Below, piece by piece: positions 1 to 10,102 of a stretch of 37,836 nucleotides of DNA. Position 1 is the first letter of the stretch. The number at the start of each line of letters is the position of its first letter. The DNA is from Nocardia mexicana NBRC 108244 (GTDB lineage: Bacteria > Actinomycetota > Actinomycetes > Mycobacteriales > Mycobacteriaceae), in assembly GCF_001613165.1 (NCBI RefSeq), contig NZ_BDBV01000026.1, positions 1 to 37,836 of the forward strand, written 5' to 3'. Position numbers and translations under genes: made by a program. The notes below the pieces were generated by a model. That model ran no database searches and had not been told where the DNA came from. It saw nothing but the letters and a program-made list of their open reading frames with translations.

Positions 1-1948
1 GGCCCGACCCCCACGGCCCGCGCGGGTCGCGGCGCCCGGTCAGCACGGCGGCGACATGCACCGGCTGTTCCGGCAGGGACTCGACCAGGGTCGCGATCTC
101 CTCGTCGGTGGGACGACGGTCCACCGGAAGCGGTTGCACGGCACGGGTTTCGCCGGTCGGCAGCACCACTTGCGCGATGCTGTAGATCGCGAGATCGCGC
201 TCACCGCGAGAAATGTTGCGGGAGGCCACTTCCAGCAGCCCCGGCAGCAACGTGGTCACCAGTTCGGCCCGCTCCACGTCGAGCGGGTTGAGCACGCGCA
301 GCGTATTGCGGCGCGGGTCGTCGGCGTCCAGCCCCCACGCGTCGAACACGCCCTCCTGCAGGAACATCGGCGCGGGTACCTCGACGGTCCCCGCGAACGC
401 CAGCGCCCGGCTCACCGCGCGGCGGCGGCGCTGCGTGGCGGTGAATCCGCGCCCGGCCGGCGCCGTCGGCAGCACGGACGGGATCTTCTCCAGCCCCTCC
501 AGCCGCAGCACCTCCTCCACCAGGTCGGCGGGCTGCACCAGGTCGGGCCGCCAGCTGGGCGGGGTGACGACGAGCTGCCCGTGCCCGGACTCGCTGACGT
601 CGACCTCGACCGCGCAGCCGACCTGCGCCAGCCGCCGCGCCGAGGTTCCGGTCGGATAGATGATGCCCGCCGTGCGGTCGGCGAGATCGAGATCCATCCG
701 GATCGGCTCCGTCTCCGGCACCGGCACCCGCACGTCGGTCAGCTCGGATTCGACCGTGCCACCGGCGATCTCGACCAGCAGCGTGGCCGCCCGGTCCAGC
801 GCGGCGACGTTCAGCTCGGGATCGACGATGCGCTCGAACCGCCGCGACGCCTCCGACGGGAGCTTGTGCCGCCGCGCGGTGCGCGCGATCGCGACCGGGT
901 TCCAGGTCGCGGCCTCCAGCAGGATATCGGTGGACGCGGCGCTCACCTCGGTGGTCGCTCCGCCCATGGTCCCGGCGAGGGAGATGACGCCGGAATCGTC
1001 GGCGATCACCACATCCTCGCCGTCCAGCACCCGCTCGGCGTCGTCGAGCGTGCGCAGCGTCTCGCCCTTGTGCGCGCGCCGAACCACCAAGCCGCCGTTG
1101 AGCTTCGCGGCGTCGAAGGCGTGCAGCGGCTGGCCCAGCTCGAGCATCACGTAGTTGGTGACGTCGACGGCGGGCGAAATCGGCCGCACCCCCGACAGCA
1201 GCAGCCGCCGCTGCAGCCACCACGGGCTGACCGCCTGCGGGTCGATGCCGGTCACCCGCCGCGCGGCGAACCGCGTGCACAGCGACTCCGGCTCCAGCCG
1301 CACCGGCCAGGCCTCGGCGTCGTCATCGGGCAGCGACCGCACCGCCGGATCGGCGTATTCCAGGTCGAAGCCGCAGGCCAGCTCGCGGGCCAGGCCGCGC
1401 ACCGAGAACGCGTAGCCGCGGTCCGGGGTGATGGCCAGTTCGACGACGGTGTCGTCGAGGCCGAGCAGCGCGTTGGCGTCCGCGCCCGGCTCGGCGGTCC
1501 CCGGCTCGAGCACGAGAATGCCCGAGTGGTCCTTGCCGATGCCGAGTTCGGCGACCGAGCAGATCATGCCGTTGGACGTATGCCCGTAGGTCTTGCGCGA
1601 GGTGATCGTGAAACCGCCGGGCAGCACGCCGCCGGGCAGCACCACCACAACGAGGTCGCCGACCGCGAAATTCGTGGCGCCGCAGATGATTTCCTGCAGC
1701 TCGGACTTGCCGATGTCGACCTTGCAGAACCGGATCGGCTTCTTGAACTCGGTCAGCTCGGTGATCTCGGCGACCCGGCCCACGACCAGGGGATGCTCGG
1801 GCTCGCCGCCGATCCGCTCCAGCCGATCGATCTCCTCGACCTCGAGCCCGACCCGGACGAACCCCGCATCGAGTTCCTCCGGCGTCACCGACCACTCCGG
1901 AGTGGTGCGCTGCAGAATTTCCGTCAGCCAGGATTGCGCTACTCGCAC
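1..1948 (-). CDS. pheT: Phenylalanyl-tRNA synthetase beta subunit (C-terminus beyond window)
   Basis: Beta subunit of the cytosolic alpha2-beta2 enzyme that charges tRNA-Phe. I place the start at GTG 1948, giving [13 protein letters not shown], the usual PheT N-terminus, with a purine-rich GAGGAAGCG stretch upstream. The reading frame stays open to position 1, so about 649 residues are present of the roughly 830 typical for bacterial PheT. The N-terminal tRNA-binding OB domain is visible ([20 protein letters not shown], then [20 protein letters not shown] and [12 protein letters not shown]). The B3/B4 and B5 domains should follow; the C-terminal ferredoxin-like anticodon-binding domain would lie outside the window. 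Only about 36 bases separate it from pheS, so the two form an operon. The assignment is near certain; only the end is missing. Confidence 0.97.
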   Translation of the reverse strand, partial: MRVAQSWLTEILQRTTPEWSVTPEELDAGFVRVGLEVEEIDRLERIGGEPEHPLVVGRVAEITELTEFKKPIRFCKVDIGKSELQEIICGATNFAVGDLVVVVLPGGVLPGGFTITSRKTYGHTSNGMICSVAELGIGKDHSGILVLEPGTAEPGADANALLGLDDTVVELAITPDRGYAFSVRGLARELACGFDLEYADPAVRSLPDDDAEAWPVRLEPESLCTRFAARRVTGIDPQAVSPWWLQRRLLLSGVRPISPAVDVTNYVMLELGQPLHAFDAAKLNGGLVVRRAHKGETLRTLDDAERVLDGEDVVIADDSGVISLAGTMGGATTEVSAASTDILLEAATWNPVAIARTARRHKLPSEASRRFERIVDPELNVAALDRAATLLVEIAGGTVESELTDVRVPVPETEPIRMDLDLADRTAGIIYPTGTSARRLAQVGCAVEVDVSESGHGQLVVTPPSWRPDLVQPADLVEEVLRLEGLEKIPSVLPTAPAGRGFTATQRRRRAVSRALAFAGTVEVPAPMFLQEGVFDAWGLDADDPRRNTLRVLNPLDVERAELVTTLLPGLLEVASRNISRGERDLAIYSIAQVVLPTGETRAVQPLPVDRRPTDEEIATLVESLPEQPVHVAAVLTGRRDPRGPWGSG

Positions 1949-1984
1949 TTGACGTTTCGCTTCCTCGTTCGAGTGGACCGGTGG

Positions 1985-4248
<2,264 letters not shown>

Positions 4249-4259
4249 AACCGCTCCGC

Positions 4260-5057
4260 TCAACTCGTATGTATTTGTGCGCGACCGAGTTCGGCCGCCT
4301 CGGCAAACAGTTCGACCACCCGCGGACCGACGTCCTGCACGGCTGTGCCGGAGGGTTCCGCGGACGGCTCGAACGTCCGCCGCACCGTGTCGGCCAGCAG
4401 CCGGGCTTTGTCTTCGAGAGAAAGGTCGGTGTCCTCGGGAGGTGCGCCGCGGTCCTCGAGCGACAGGTCACGGCCCCCGGGCGACATGCCTCGGTCCCCA
4501 CGGGACGCACCGCGGGCTTCGGGAGACGAGCCGTCCGCGCCCAGGTAGCCGTGCAGAATCGCGTGATACGCGTAGGAGATCTCGCGAATCGGCAGATCGT
4601 CGCGGAGCAGCCCGTTGTCCGCCAGCAGTCGCAGGTAGTCGTCGAACGCATCGTGGTGCCGCTCGCCCTGCTTCGCGTGCAGGGCCGTGGCGAGCTTGCC
4701 GAGCACGCCCGGATCACTCGTGTAGAGCGCCCGCAACAGCGGCCGCCGCATGACGTTGAGGAAGTGCACCTCCGTCAGCCGGTGCAGCACCCCCACCGCC
4801 GCGTCCGCTTTCAATGCCGCGACGAGCTGGTCCATCGACGCCACGACCTCGCGCTGCAACACCGCCAGAAACAACGCCTCCCTGGTCTTCCAGTGCAGGT
4901 AGACGGTGCCTTTGCCAACCCCCGCCCGATCCGCGACATCGTCCACCGTCGCCCGCCGATACCCGAGCCGCAGCAGCAGCTCCCCGGCGGCATCGAGCAC
5001 CCGCTCCGCCCGATCCCGCCGAGCCGCCTCGGACCTCAGACGCGCACCACCAGCCAT
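4260..5057 (-). CDS. TetR-family transcriptional regulator with a low-complexity insert
   Basis: Repressor-type regulator of 265 residues. The start is ATG 5057 (MAGGARLRSEAARRDRAERV); an upstream TTG at 5093 falls inside a palindrome and is unlikely. The N-terminal helix-turn-helix is clear: RATVDDVADRAGVGKGTVYLHWKTREALF at about residues 35-65. The ligand-binding half carries an unusual segment of about 45 residues (from SSPEARGASRGDRG to DLSLEDK) in which DLSLED appears twice and Gly/Arg/Asp dominate, an insert not normal for TetR domains. It is the first gene of an operon with the F420 oxidoreductase. An AT-rich palindrome at 5081-5097 is the likely self-operator. Confidence 0.9.
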   Translation of the reverse strand: MAGGARLRSEAARRDRAERVLDAAGELLLRLGYRRATVDDVADRAGVGKGTVYLHWKTREALFLAVLQREVVASMDQLVAALKADAAVGVLHRLTEVHFLNVMRRPLLRALYTSDPGVLGKLATALHAKQGERHHDAFDDYLRLLADNGLLRDDLPIREISYAYHAILHGYLGADGSSPEARGASRGDRGMSPGGRDLSLEDRGAPPEDTDLSLEDKARLLADTVRRTFEPSAEPSGTAVQDVGPRVVELFAEAAELGRAQIHTS

Positions 5058-5080
5058 GCGGCCAATATATGACCAGATTT

Positions 5081-5097
5081 CTAATTTCGTCAATTAG
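5081..5097 (-). promoter_or_regulatory. Candidate TetR operator upstream of the TetR/LLM operon
   Basis: CTAATT-N5-AATTAG palindrome in a strikingly AT-rich patch 24-40 bases upstream of the TetR start codon, in a window that is otherwise about 70 percent GC. Position and symmetry fit autoregulation by the adjacent TetR protein. Functional assignment is inference. Confidence 0.5.
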
Positions 5098-5137
5098 TCA
5101 CGGGCGCCGGGATCCTCCACCGTGGATTCCGGCCAAG

Positions 5138-5242
5138 AGCGCGCCGGAAATGACGGAGAGGGGGCGGCCGGAAAATGACGGAGAGGGACCCCACGCCGGA
5201 AACGACGGACGGGACCCCCGCGCCGGAATGACGGCGGGGGCC
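5138..5242. repeat. Imperfect tandem array, about 24-28 bp period
   Basis: Four degenerate copies of a unit with core GCCGGAAATGACGGAGAGGG begin near 5142, 5166, 5194 and 5221, with AATGACGG or ACGACGG conserved in each. The last copy can fold as GGACCCCCGCGCC...GGCGGGGGCC and may serve as a terminator for the DoxX gene that ends at 5263. No ORF with coding character crosses it. Confidence 0.65.
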
Positions 5243-5262
5243 CCGTTATGAGGACTGGCGTG

Positions 5263-5802
5263 TCAGGCCTGTCGCAGGCTGGCGGCTGTCGCCGTACTGC
5301 GTGTCGCACCAGCCCGTACGTAGCGCATCAATACCGCACCGGCGGCCGAACTCCACAGGGCGACAGCGATATACACGACCTGCTCCGGCAGCCGGAACCA
5401 CAGCGGCGTCGCGGGGTCGCCGTTGAGCGGGATATCCTCCACCGCCGCATAGATATTCGCGGGCACCATCACCACGAACAGCACCGCCAAACCCAGTCCC
5501 GCCGCGACGCGCGTCCTGGCCACGACCAGCCCCAGCGCGCCCAGCAGCTCCAGCACCCCGGTCAGATAGATCAGGAAGCCCGGGAACGGCAGTGCCGGGG
5601 GAACCATGGCCACCAGGTCGTCGTGGCTGGGCATCATCTCCACGCTGTCGGGCACGAAATGCGCCGAGCCGGTGAAGACGAGCAGCACCGCGAGCCCGTG
5701 CGCGAAGGCGACGCGCCAAGTGGCGAAGCGGCGGACGCCGAAGACACCCAGCAGACGGAACACCAGGGCAGGAACGACCATCAGCATCAGGGTCTCGAAC
5801 AT
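5263..5802 (-). CDS. DoxX-like membrane protein
   Basis: Small integral membrane protein of 179 residues with about five hydrophobic segments: an N-terminal helix (TLMLMVVPALVFRLLGVFGV), WRVAFAHGLAVLLVFTGSAHF, FPGFLIYLTGVLELLGALGL, VAAGLGLAVLFVVMVPANIY and VVYIAVALWSSAAGAVLM. The GSAHF and TGVLELLGALGLVV segments are typical of the DoxX/DoxD-like superfamily, whose molecular role is mostly undefined (some members are tied to thiol or redox stress). ATG 5802 has a strong AGGAGG five bases upstream. It follows the MFS gene by 29 bases on the same strand, so they form an operon controlled from the 7251-7403 region. Confidence 0.85.
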   Translation of the reverse strand: MFETLMLMVVPALVFRLLGVFGVRRFATWRVAFAHGLAVLLVFTGSAHFVPDSVEMMPSHDDLVAMVPPALPFPGFLIYLTGVLELLGALGLVVARTRVAAGLGLAVLFVVMVPANIYAAVEDIPLNGDPATPLWFRLPEQVVYIAVALWSSAAGAVLMRYVRAGATRSTATAASLRQA

Positions 5803-5831
5803 TGTGTCCTCCTATAACTTTCGATCGATGC

Positions 5832-7250
5832 CTAGTGAGCCTGTTCGATGCGCCGCGGCAGCAGGGTCGAGACCAGCGCGCCGAAGGCGACGATCCCCGC
5901 GCCCACCCACACCGCGGGCACCAGCCCGTCGACGTAGCTCTGCGGGCTGACATACGAACCGCGCGAGGCGAATACGGACGCCAGCACCGCGACGCCCATC
6001 GCCACCCCCACCTCGCGAATGGTGCTGTTGGTGCCGGACGCCATCGCCTGATCCTGTTGTGCCGCACTGGCCATCACCACGGTCGCGCTCGGCGCGAAGG
6101 TCAGGCCCATGCCGATCCCGGCCAGCACGAACGGCGCGACGTAGGAGCCGTAACCGACGTCGGCGGTGGTGACCGCCGCCATCCACGCCAGCGCCGCGGC
6201 CAGGAGCACCTGCCCCGTCGTGAGCAGCGTCCGCGCGCCCACCCGGTCGACGATCAGGCCCGCGATCGGCGCCACCACCATCGGCGCCAGCGTCCACGGC
6301 AGCGTGCGCACGCCCGCCGCCAGCGGCGAATAGCCCTGCACCACCTGGAAGAACTGCGCCAGCAAGAAGATCGAACCGAAGACCCCGACCGAGAAGGTGA
6401 AGGTCGTCGTGTTGCTCACCCGGAACGCCCGCGAACGGAACAGCCGCAGCGGCAGCATCGGTTCCGGCGTCCGCAGTTCCCACACGATCAGCGCCGCCAG
6501 CAGTGCCGCACCAGCGATCAACGCGGTCAGCACGGGGGCCGAGGTCCAGCCGTCATCGGCGCCGTGGATGACGCCCCACACCACCGCGAGCACGCCGCCC
6601 GACGCCAGCACCAGCCCCAGCGGATCGAACTTCCTACTGCCGCCGAGGGATTCGCCGAGCACCCGCGCCGCGAACGGCAGCACCGCCAGCCCGATGGGCA
6701 CGTTCAGCCAGAAGATCCACTGCCAGCTCAGCCCGTCGACCACCGCGCCGCCGACCACCGGCCCGACGGCCACGCCGAGTCCGGTGATGCCGCCCCAGAT
6801 TCCGATGGCCGCACTGCGCATCCGGTCGGGCACGGCCACCGCCAGCAGCGTCAGCGACAGCGGCATGACGCCCGCCGCCCCCAGCCCCTGCACGGCGCGG
6901 GCCGCGATCAGCATCCACGGCTCGGTGGCCAGCGCACACGCCGCCGACGCGAGCGTGAACACCGCGATCCCGCCCAGGAACACGCGGCGGCGGCCGAGCC
7001 GGTCGCCCAGCGCGGAGGCCGTGAGCAGCAGCGAGGCGAACGCCAGTGTGTAGGCGTTGACGAACCAGGCCAGGTCCCCGAGCGAGGCGTTCATCTCGGT
7101 GCGGATGACCGGCAGCGCGTTGGTGACCACGAGGTTGTCCAGCGTGACCATGAAGGTGGGGACGCCGACCGCGACGAGTACGGCGGCGAGCGGGGGTTTG
7201 CGGCGGGTCGCGGCCGATACCGACCCGCTGGTCTCGACGGTGGTGATCAT
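5832..7250 (-). CDS. DHA2-family MFS drug exporter (14 TM)
   Basis: Proton-driven multidrug exporter of the EmrB/QacA type, 472 residues. The frame is open far upstream, but ATG 7250 (MITTVETSGSVSAATRRKPP) has AAGGAG eight bases before it and matches family length. Signatures: motif D1-like FMVTLDNLVVTNALPVI in TM1, GDRLGRRRVFLGG after TM2 (motif A), AARAVQGLGAAGVMPLS (motif B) and GITGLGVAVGPVVGGAVVD (motif C, typical of exporters). About fourteen hydrophobic helices can be counted. A TetR gene is transcribed divergently 154 bases away, and a consensus promoter with overlapping operator lies between them, the classic layout of a TetR-controlled efflux pump. The substrate is unknown. Confidence 0.93.
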   Translation of the reverse strand: MITTVETSGSVSAATRRKPPLAAVLVAVGVPTFMVTLDNLVVTNALPVIRTEMNASLGDLAWFVNAYTLAFASLLLTASALGDRLGRRRVFLGGIAVFTLASAACALATEPWMLIAARAVQGLGAAGVMPLSLTLLAVAVPDRMRSAAIGIWGGITGLGVAVGPVVGGAVVDGLSWQWIFWLNVPIGLAVLPFAARVLGESLGGSRKFDPLGLVLASGGVLAVVWGVIHGADDGWTSAPVLTALIAGAALLAALIVWELRTPEPMLPLRLFRSRAFRVSNTTTFTFSVGVFGSIFLLAQFFQVVQGYSPLAAGVRTLPWTLAPMVVAPIAGLIVDRVGARTLLTTGQVLLAAALAWMAAVTTADVGYGSYVAPFVLAGIGMGLTFAPSATVVMASAAQQDQAMASGTNSTIREVGVAMGVAVLASVFASRGSYVSPQSYVDGLVPAVWVGAGIVAFGALVSTLLPRRIEQAH

Positions 7251-7268
7251 GAGGTGAAGCTCCTTGTT

Positions 7269-7284
7269 GTTATCCGCTGATAAC
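7269..7284 (-). promoter_or_regulatory. TetR operator GTTATC-N4-GATAAC
   Basis: Perfect 6+6 palindrome with a 4-base centre, about 12 bases downstream of the -10 box of the exporter promoter. The half-site CTGATAAC (7277-7284) recurs at 7310-7317 inside the promoter spacer. Two such sites fit a TetR dimer blocking both polymerase binding and escape. The cognate protein is presumably the divergent TetR at 7404. Confidence 0.65.
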
Positions 7285-7295
7285 TTGATGAGAGC

Positions 7296-7324
7296 AGAGT
7301 ATGCATTGACTGATAACATGTCAA
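7296..7324 (-). promoter_or_regulatory. Sigma-70-type promoter of the MFS/DoxX operon
   Basis: On the minus strand TTGACA (7324-7319) is followed by exactly 17 bases and then TACTCT (7301-7296), close to the housekeeping consensus. It sits about 46 bases upstream of the MFS start codon. The spacer holds a TGTTATCAG half-site of the nearby operator, and TTGAC...GTCAA forms a further inverted repeat at 7306-7324. Confidence 0.7.
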
Positions 7325-7403
7325 TGGCGGGGTTCGGACACACCGGAACCCGAGGCGACGCAGCCGCGGCCGATACCCTCGGCAGGACGACAGGAGGACA
7401 ACG

Positions 7404-7973
7404 GTGACCCCGACCAGGACTCGCCTGACCGCGAGCGAGCGCAGCGAGCAGGTGCTGGACGCCGCCGTCACTGCGTTCGCCGAATCCGGTTACGCCGCAA
7501 CCAAAACGGACGAGATCGCGCGCCTGGCGGGAGTCTCGCAGCCGTACGTGATCCGCCTGTTCGGCAGCAAACGGCAGCTGTTCCTCGCCACCGCGCACCG
7601 GGTCTGCGACCGCGTCGAGGAGATCTTCCGGGCGTCCCGGGCCGAGGCCGCACCCGATGTGAGCCCGCAGGAGGCGCTGGACGCGCTCGGCGAGGGCTAC
7701 AACACCTTCGTGACCGACCGCGACCTACTCCTCGTCCTGCTGCACGCCTTCGCCGCCAGCTCGGACCCCGCCATCGGCGACGACGTCCGCGACCGCTTCG
7801 GCCGGATCCACCAGTTGGCCCGCGAACTCACCGGCGCCTCGCCCATCGAGGTCCGCCGCTTCATGGCCACCGGCATGCTCATCACCGTCATGAGCGCACT
7901 GCAGGTCATCGGCCCCGGCGCCATCTCTCTGCCGTGGGCCGAGGAAATGATCGACTCCCTCGGCGACGACTGA
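7404..7973 (+). CDS. TetR-family regulator of the divergent MFS/DoxX operon
   Basis: TetR regulator of 189 residues, normal for the family. GTG 7404 has AGGAGG eight bases upstream. The helix-turn-helix lies in the N-terminus: VLDAAVTAFAESGYAATKTD, then EIARLAGVSQPYVIRLFGSK at about residues 35-54. The C-terminal half is an all-helical ligand-binding domain. It is divergent from the 14-TM exporter, with a perfect palindrome and repeated half-sites between them, so it most likely represses the exporter and itself until a drug-like ligand binds. No truncation or odd residues seen. Confidence 0.92.
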   Translation: MTPTRTRLTASERSEQVLDAAVTAFAESGYAATKTDEIARLAGVSQPYVIRLFGSKRQLFLATAHRVCDRVEEIFRASRAEAAPDVSPQEALDALGEGYNTFVTDRDLLLVLLHAFAASSDPAIGDDVRDRFGRIHQLARELTGASPIEVRRFMATGMLITVMSALQVIGPGAISLPWAEEMIDSLGDD

Positions 7974-8072
7974 CAGCACGACCTCCGGAGTTTCGTCTTC
8001 CGGCTCGTCGTCATACTCGGTGTACTCGAATATCCCGCCCGGAAACTCGAATATTCGAGAGCGCCGGATCAT
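7725..8072 (-). CDS. Possible small protein, tail antisense to TetR
   Basis: Weak candidate. ATG 8072 on the minus strand is preceded by a perfect AAGGAGGT with a 7-base spacer, the best ribosome binding site in this stretch. The first about 33 codons (MIRRSRIFEFPGGIFEYTEY, then acidic DDEPEDETPE) lie in otherwise empty DNA. The frame then runs antisense through the 3' part of the TetR gene to a stop at 7725, giving 115 residues. The antisense part is probably a frame shadow, so either the true gene has lost its original 3' end or the site is fortuitous. I recognise no family. It would follow the small gene at 8148-8342 on the same strand. Confidence 0.3.
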   Translation of the reverse strand: MIRRSRIFEFPGGIFEYTEYDDEPEDETPEVVLSVVAEGVDHFLGPRQRDGAGADDLQCAHDGDEHAGGHEAADLDGRGAGEFAGQLVDPAEAVADVVADGGVRAGGEGVQQDEE

Positions 8073-8147
8073 CGCAACGACCTCCTTGGATAAACCAAAA
8101 GACATTGCCCATAGGGACAATTGCGGGCAACTCTTCGGAAGACCATG

Positions 8148-8342
8148 TCAGTACCCCATTTTCGGGCGATCGGACGGAGCCAGACGGCCCGCCTCGACCA
8201 GCCGGAGCCGGGCCTGAGACTTCAAGGGACACACCGTGACCGGGCACTCCATATGAATCTGCATCACCACGTGCGCATACTCGACGGTCATCACCGATAT
8301 AGCGGCGTGGTTGGTCACCGGAAGGCCATAGGGCGCAGACAC
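8148..8342 (-). CDS. Small hypothetical protein divergent from the XRE gene
   Basis: Unrecognised protein of up to 64 residues. GTG 8342 is preceded by GGGAGTTGATGGGAAGT; an internal ATG at 8291 would give 47 residues. The C-terminal half looks like real protein (CPVTVCPLKSQARLRLVEAG, then RLAPSDRPKMGY). Third positions are GC-rich and codon choice resembles neighbouring genes, while the surrounding DNA does not look coding. It has two close cysteines but no clear metal motif. It is transcribed away from the XRE/DUF397 pair, whose loci often carry small accessory genes in actinomycetes. The function is unknown and the existence of the gene is moderately supported. Confidence 0.5.
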   Translation of the reverse strand: MSAPYGLPVTNHAAISVMTVEYAHVVMQIHMECPVTVCPLKSQARLRLVEAGRLAPSDRPKMGY

Positions 8343-8583
8343 TTCCCATCAACTCCCTGATTCGAGCGGACGACCGACTCGCCCGGCAGCCGAGAAATAC
8401 CCAACCCAAAATGCAAGGGGCACTTGGCGAATCGGTGGCGATTCCGCGGCTACCGGACATCTACAGTGATACGCTCCGAATCGATGGGGTGGAAGTTCCT
8501 GCACGGCCGGACTGCCGTGATTCTCTCCAAGTTCCACGATGGCGTCTTCCAAAATTCAGACCATTGAATAGCGAGGCTAAGGA
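8343..8583. other. Intergenic region upstream of the XRE gene
   Basis: About 240 bases with lower GC than the flanks and no ORF of coding character. It must hold the promoter of the XRE/DUF397 pair and possibly that of the divergent small gene. No strong -35/-10 pair was found. Confidence 0.4.
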
Positions 8584-9468
8584 ATGGCCGGATCGACTCT
8601 TTCCAGCAGGGCCCTCGGACGGCAAGTGAAGAAGTACCGCGAACGCGCCGGACTGACGCAGCATGCGGTCGCCAAAGCCGTTGAGACATCGCCGCAAACG
8701 TACGGGCGACTCGAAGAGGGGCAGAAACACAACGTCACGAATCTCATGCTGAATGCCATCTGCGACAGGCTGGAGGTGAGCGACAAGGAACGCAGGCTGT
8801 TGCTCACTCTGGCCGAGGAAGTCCGGGCCGCCCGCAAGTCCGACGGCAACTGGTGGCGAGCGTACGCGGACGACTTGCAGACCGGATTCGATCACTACAT
8901 GAGCCTCGAGCAGGCCGCCCGGAGCATGACCACATTGCAACTCAGCCTCATCCCCGGCTTGCTTCAAACTCCCGGGTACCGAAGGCAACTCGCTTGGGCC
9001 GAGAACCCCGAGTTCACCCCTGACGAGGTCGAGAAGCGGATCGAACTCGCGATGCGCAGGCAAGAGCGACTCTCGGACCCGCGGTTCGAGGTCACGTTCC
9101 TGATCTCCGAGGCGATCTTGCGACAGCTGACCGGGGGTCCCGCAGTGATGGCCGAGCAGTTGCGTCACCTGCTCGAGGTCGGCAGGTTGCCAGGCGTGTC
9201 GATCAGAGCGATTCCGTTCGACGCCACGAGCCCTGTCAGCGCGGTGTGCGGCTCGTTCGTCCTGCTGGAATTTCCACCCCTGCCGTCGACCAAACTCACA
9301 GAACCACCGGTGGTCTTCGTAGAAGGGTTCACGGGCGCTGCCTACCTGGAGCGGGACGCCGAAGTCGCCGTATACCGGGATGCGATCCGCCACATTCGAC
9401 GTATAGCGTTGGACGAGAGGGCCACCCATGACCTGATCGTGTCGATCGCTAGGGAGTACGCAGAATGA
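8584..9468 (+). CDS. XRE-family regulator with DUF5753 domain
   Basis: DNA-binding protein of 294 residues. An N-terminal helix-turn-helix (residues about 11-70: ALGRQVKKYRERAGLTQHAV, then AKAVETSPQTYGRLEEGQKH) is followed by a DUF5753 domain that runs from about residue 95 to the end (LSLIPGLLQTPGYRRQL, RQERL, FLISEAILRQLTGGP, GVSIRAIPFD, GSFVLLEFP, VVFVEGFTGAAYLERD). This architecture is abundant in Streptomyces and Nocardia, almost always next to a DUF397 gene; some pairs affect development and some resemble toxin-antitoxin modules. ATG 8584 follows GGCTAAGGA. The stop overlaps the start of the DUF397 gene by four bases (ATGA), giving translational coupling. Confidence 0.93.
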   Translation: MAGSTLSSRALGRQVKKYRERAGLTQHAVAKAVETSPQTYGRLEEGQKHNVTNLMLNAICDRLEVSDKERRLLLTLAEEVRAARKSDGNWWRAYADDLQTGFDHYMSLEQAARSMTTLQLSLIPGLLQTPGYRRQLAWAENPEFTPDEVEKRIELAMRRQERLSDPRFEVTFLISEAILRQLTGGPAVMAEQLRHLLEVGRLPGVSIRAIPFDATSPVSAVCGSFVLLEFPPLPSTKLTEPPVVFVEGFTGAAYLERDAEVAVYRDAIRHIRRIALDERATHDLIVSIAREYAE

Positions 9469-9671
9469 ACGTGAACCTTTCCAGCGCAGTTTGGTTCAAA
9501 TCCAGCCGCAGCCAGCCGAGCGGCGAATGCGTCGAGGTGGCCCATCTCGACGACGGCTTGGTAGGCGTCCGCGACTCCAAAAACCCCACCGGCCCAGCAC
9601 TCATCTTCTCCCCCGCCGACTGGGACGCCTTCACCGCAAGCCTCCAACACGGCAACCTCGGCCCCGCCTGA
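9465..9671 (+). CDS. DUF397 small protein
   Basis: Protein of 68 residues with the family hallmarks: an N-terminal W-F/K-S-S-R-S segment (WFKSSRSQPSGECVEVA), a central GLVGVRDSKNP and a C-terminal FSPADWDAFTASLQHG. DUF397 proteins occur as partners of XRE-DUF5753 regulators and may modulate them; the exact role is not settled. The ATG overlaps the regulator stop codon (ATGA), so the pair is co-translated. The length is normal. Confidence 0.93.
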   Translation: MNVNLSSAVWFKSSRSQPSGECVEVAHLDDGLVGVRDSKNPTGPALIFSPADWDAFTASLQHGNLGPA

Positions 9672-9765
9672 CCGACAGGACCGCCGCCATCGTGGTGCCC
9701 AACACCGTGACCTGATTCGGCGGCCCAGCTTCATCACCACATCGCACTCGCACAGTGATCCGTCG

Positions 9766-9918
9766 TCACCACAGGGACCTCCGCACCATGCGAACGTCCC
9801 CACCTCATGGACATCCCCACCACGCGAACGTCCGCATCACACGAACGTCCGCACTACGTGAACATCCCCACCACGCGAGCATCCGCACCACAGGGACATC
9901 CGCGCTAGGTGGACATCC
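9766..9918. repeat. 17-bp tandem array, nine units
   Basis: Nine consecutive 17-base units, for example GCACCATGCGAACGTCC, CCACCACGCGAACGTCC and GCACCACAGGGACATCC. Nearly every unit ends AC(G/A)TCC or GACATCC. Seventeen is not a multiple of three, so the open frames crossing it are by-products. It lies in the 430-base gap between the DUF397 gene and the next TetR gene; the rest of that gap (9672-9765, 9919-10050) shows no gene. Confidence 0.85.
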
Positions 9919-10054
9919 GCGCCATCGAGCTTCCTGCGCCCATCCCGATCGAGACCTCAAGCGGGACAGCGAAGTTCGCGATGCCATTCACTTCGAACGC
10001 ATACCCAGATCGCACATGCAGACCATGCGCTAGCCAAATCCCCGCAGTTTCGAT

Positions 10055-10086
10055 ACAGTTCGTCTCAAAGATTCGAAACAAACTGT
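10055..10086 (+). promoter_or_regulatory. Inverted repeat upstream of a TetR gene
   Basis: ACAGTT (10055-10060) and AACTGT (10081-10086) flank an AT-rich core containing ATTCGAAA, 17 bases before the TetR start. It is a plausible autoregulatory operator for the TetR/membrane-protein operon; the spacing is wide, so confidence is low. Confidence 0.35.
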
Positions 10087-10102
10087 CTCACAGTGAGGTG
10101 TT

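Noticed and set aside
5802..7280. 492-codon plus-strand frame opposite the MFS gene
   Set aside because: His/Arg/Gln-rich antisense translation; the minus strand carries a clear 14-TM transporter.
9755..10033. 92-codon His/Arg/Thr-rich ORF in the 17-bp array
   Set aside because: Open only because the repeat lacks stops; the period is not a multiple of three and there is no ribosome binding site.
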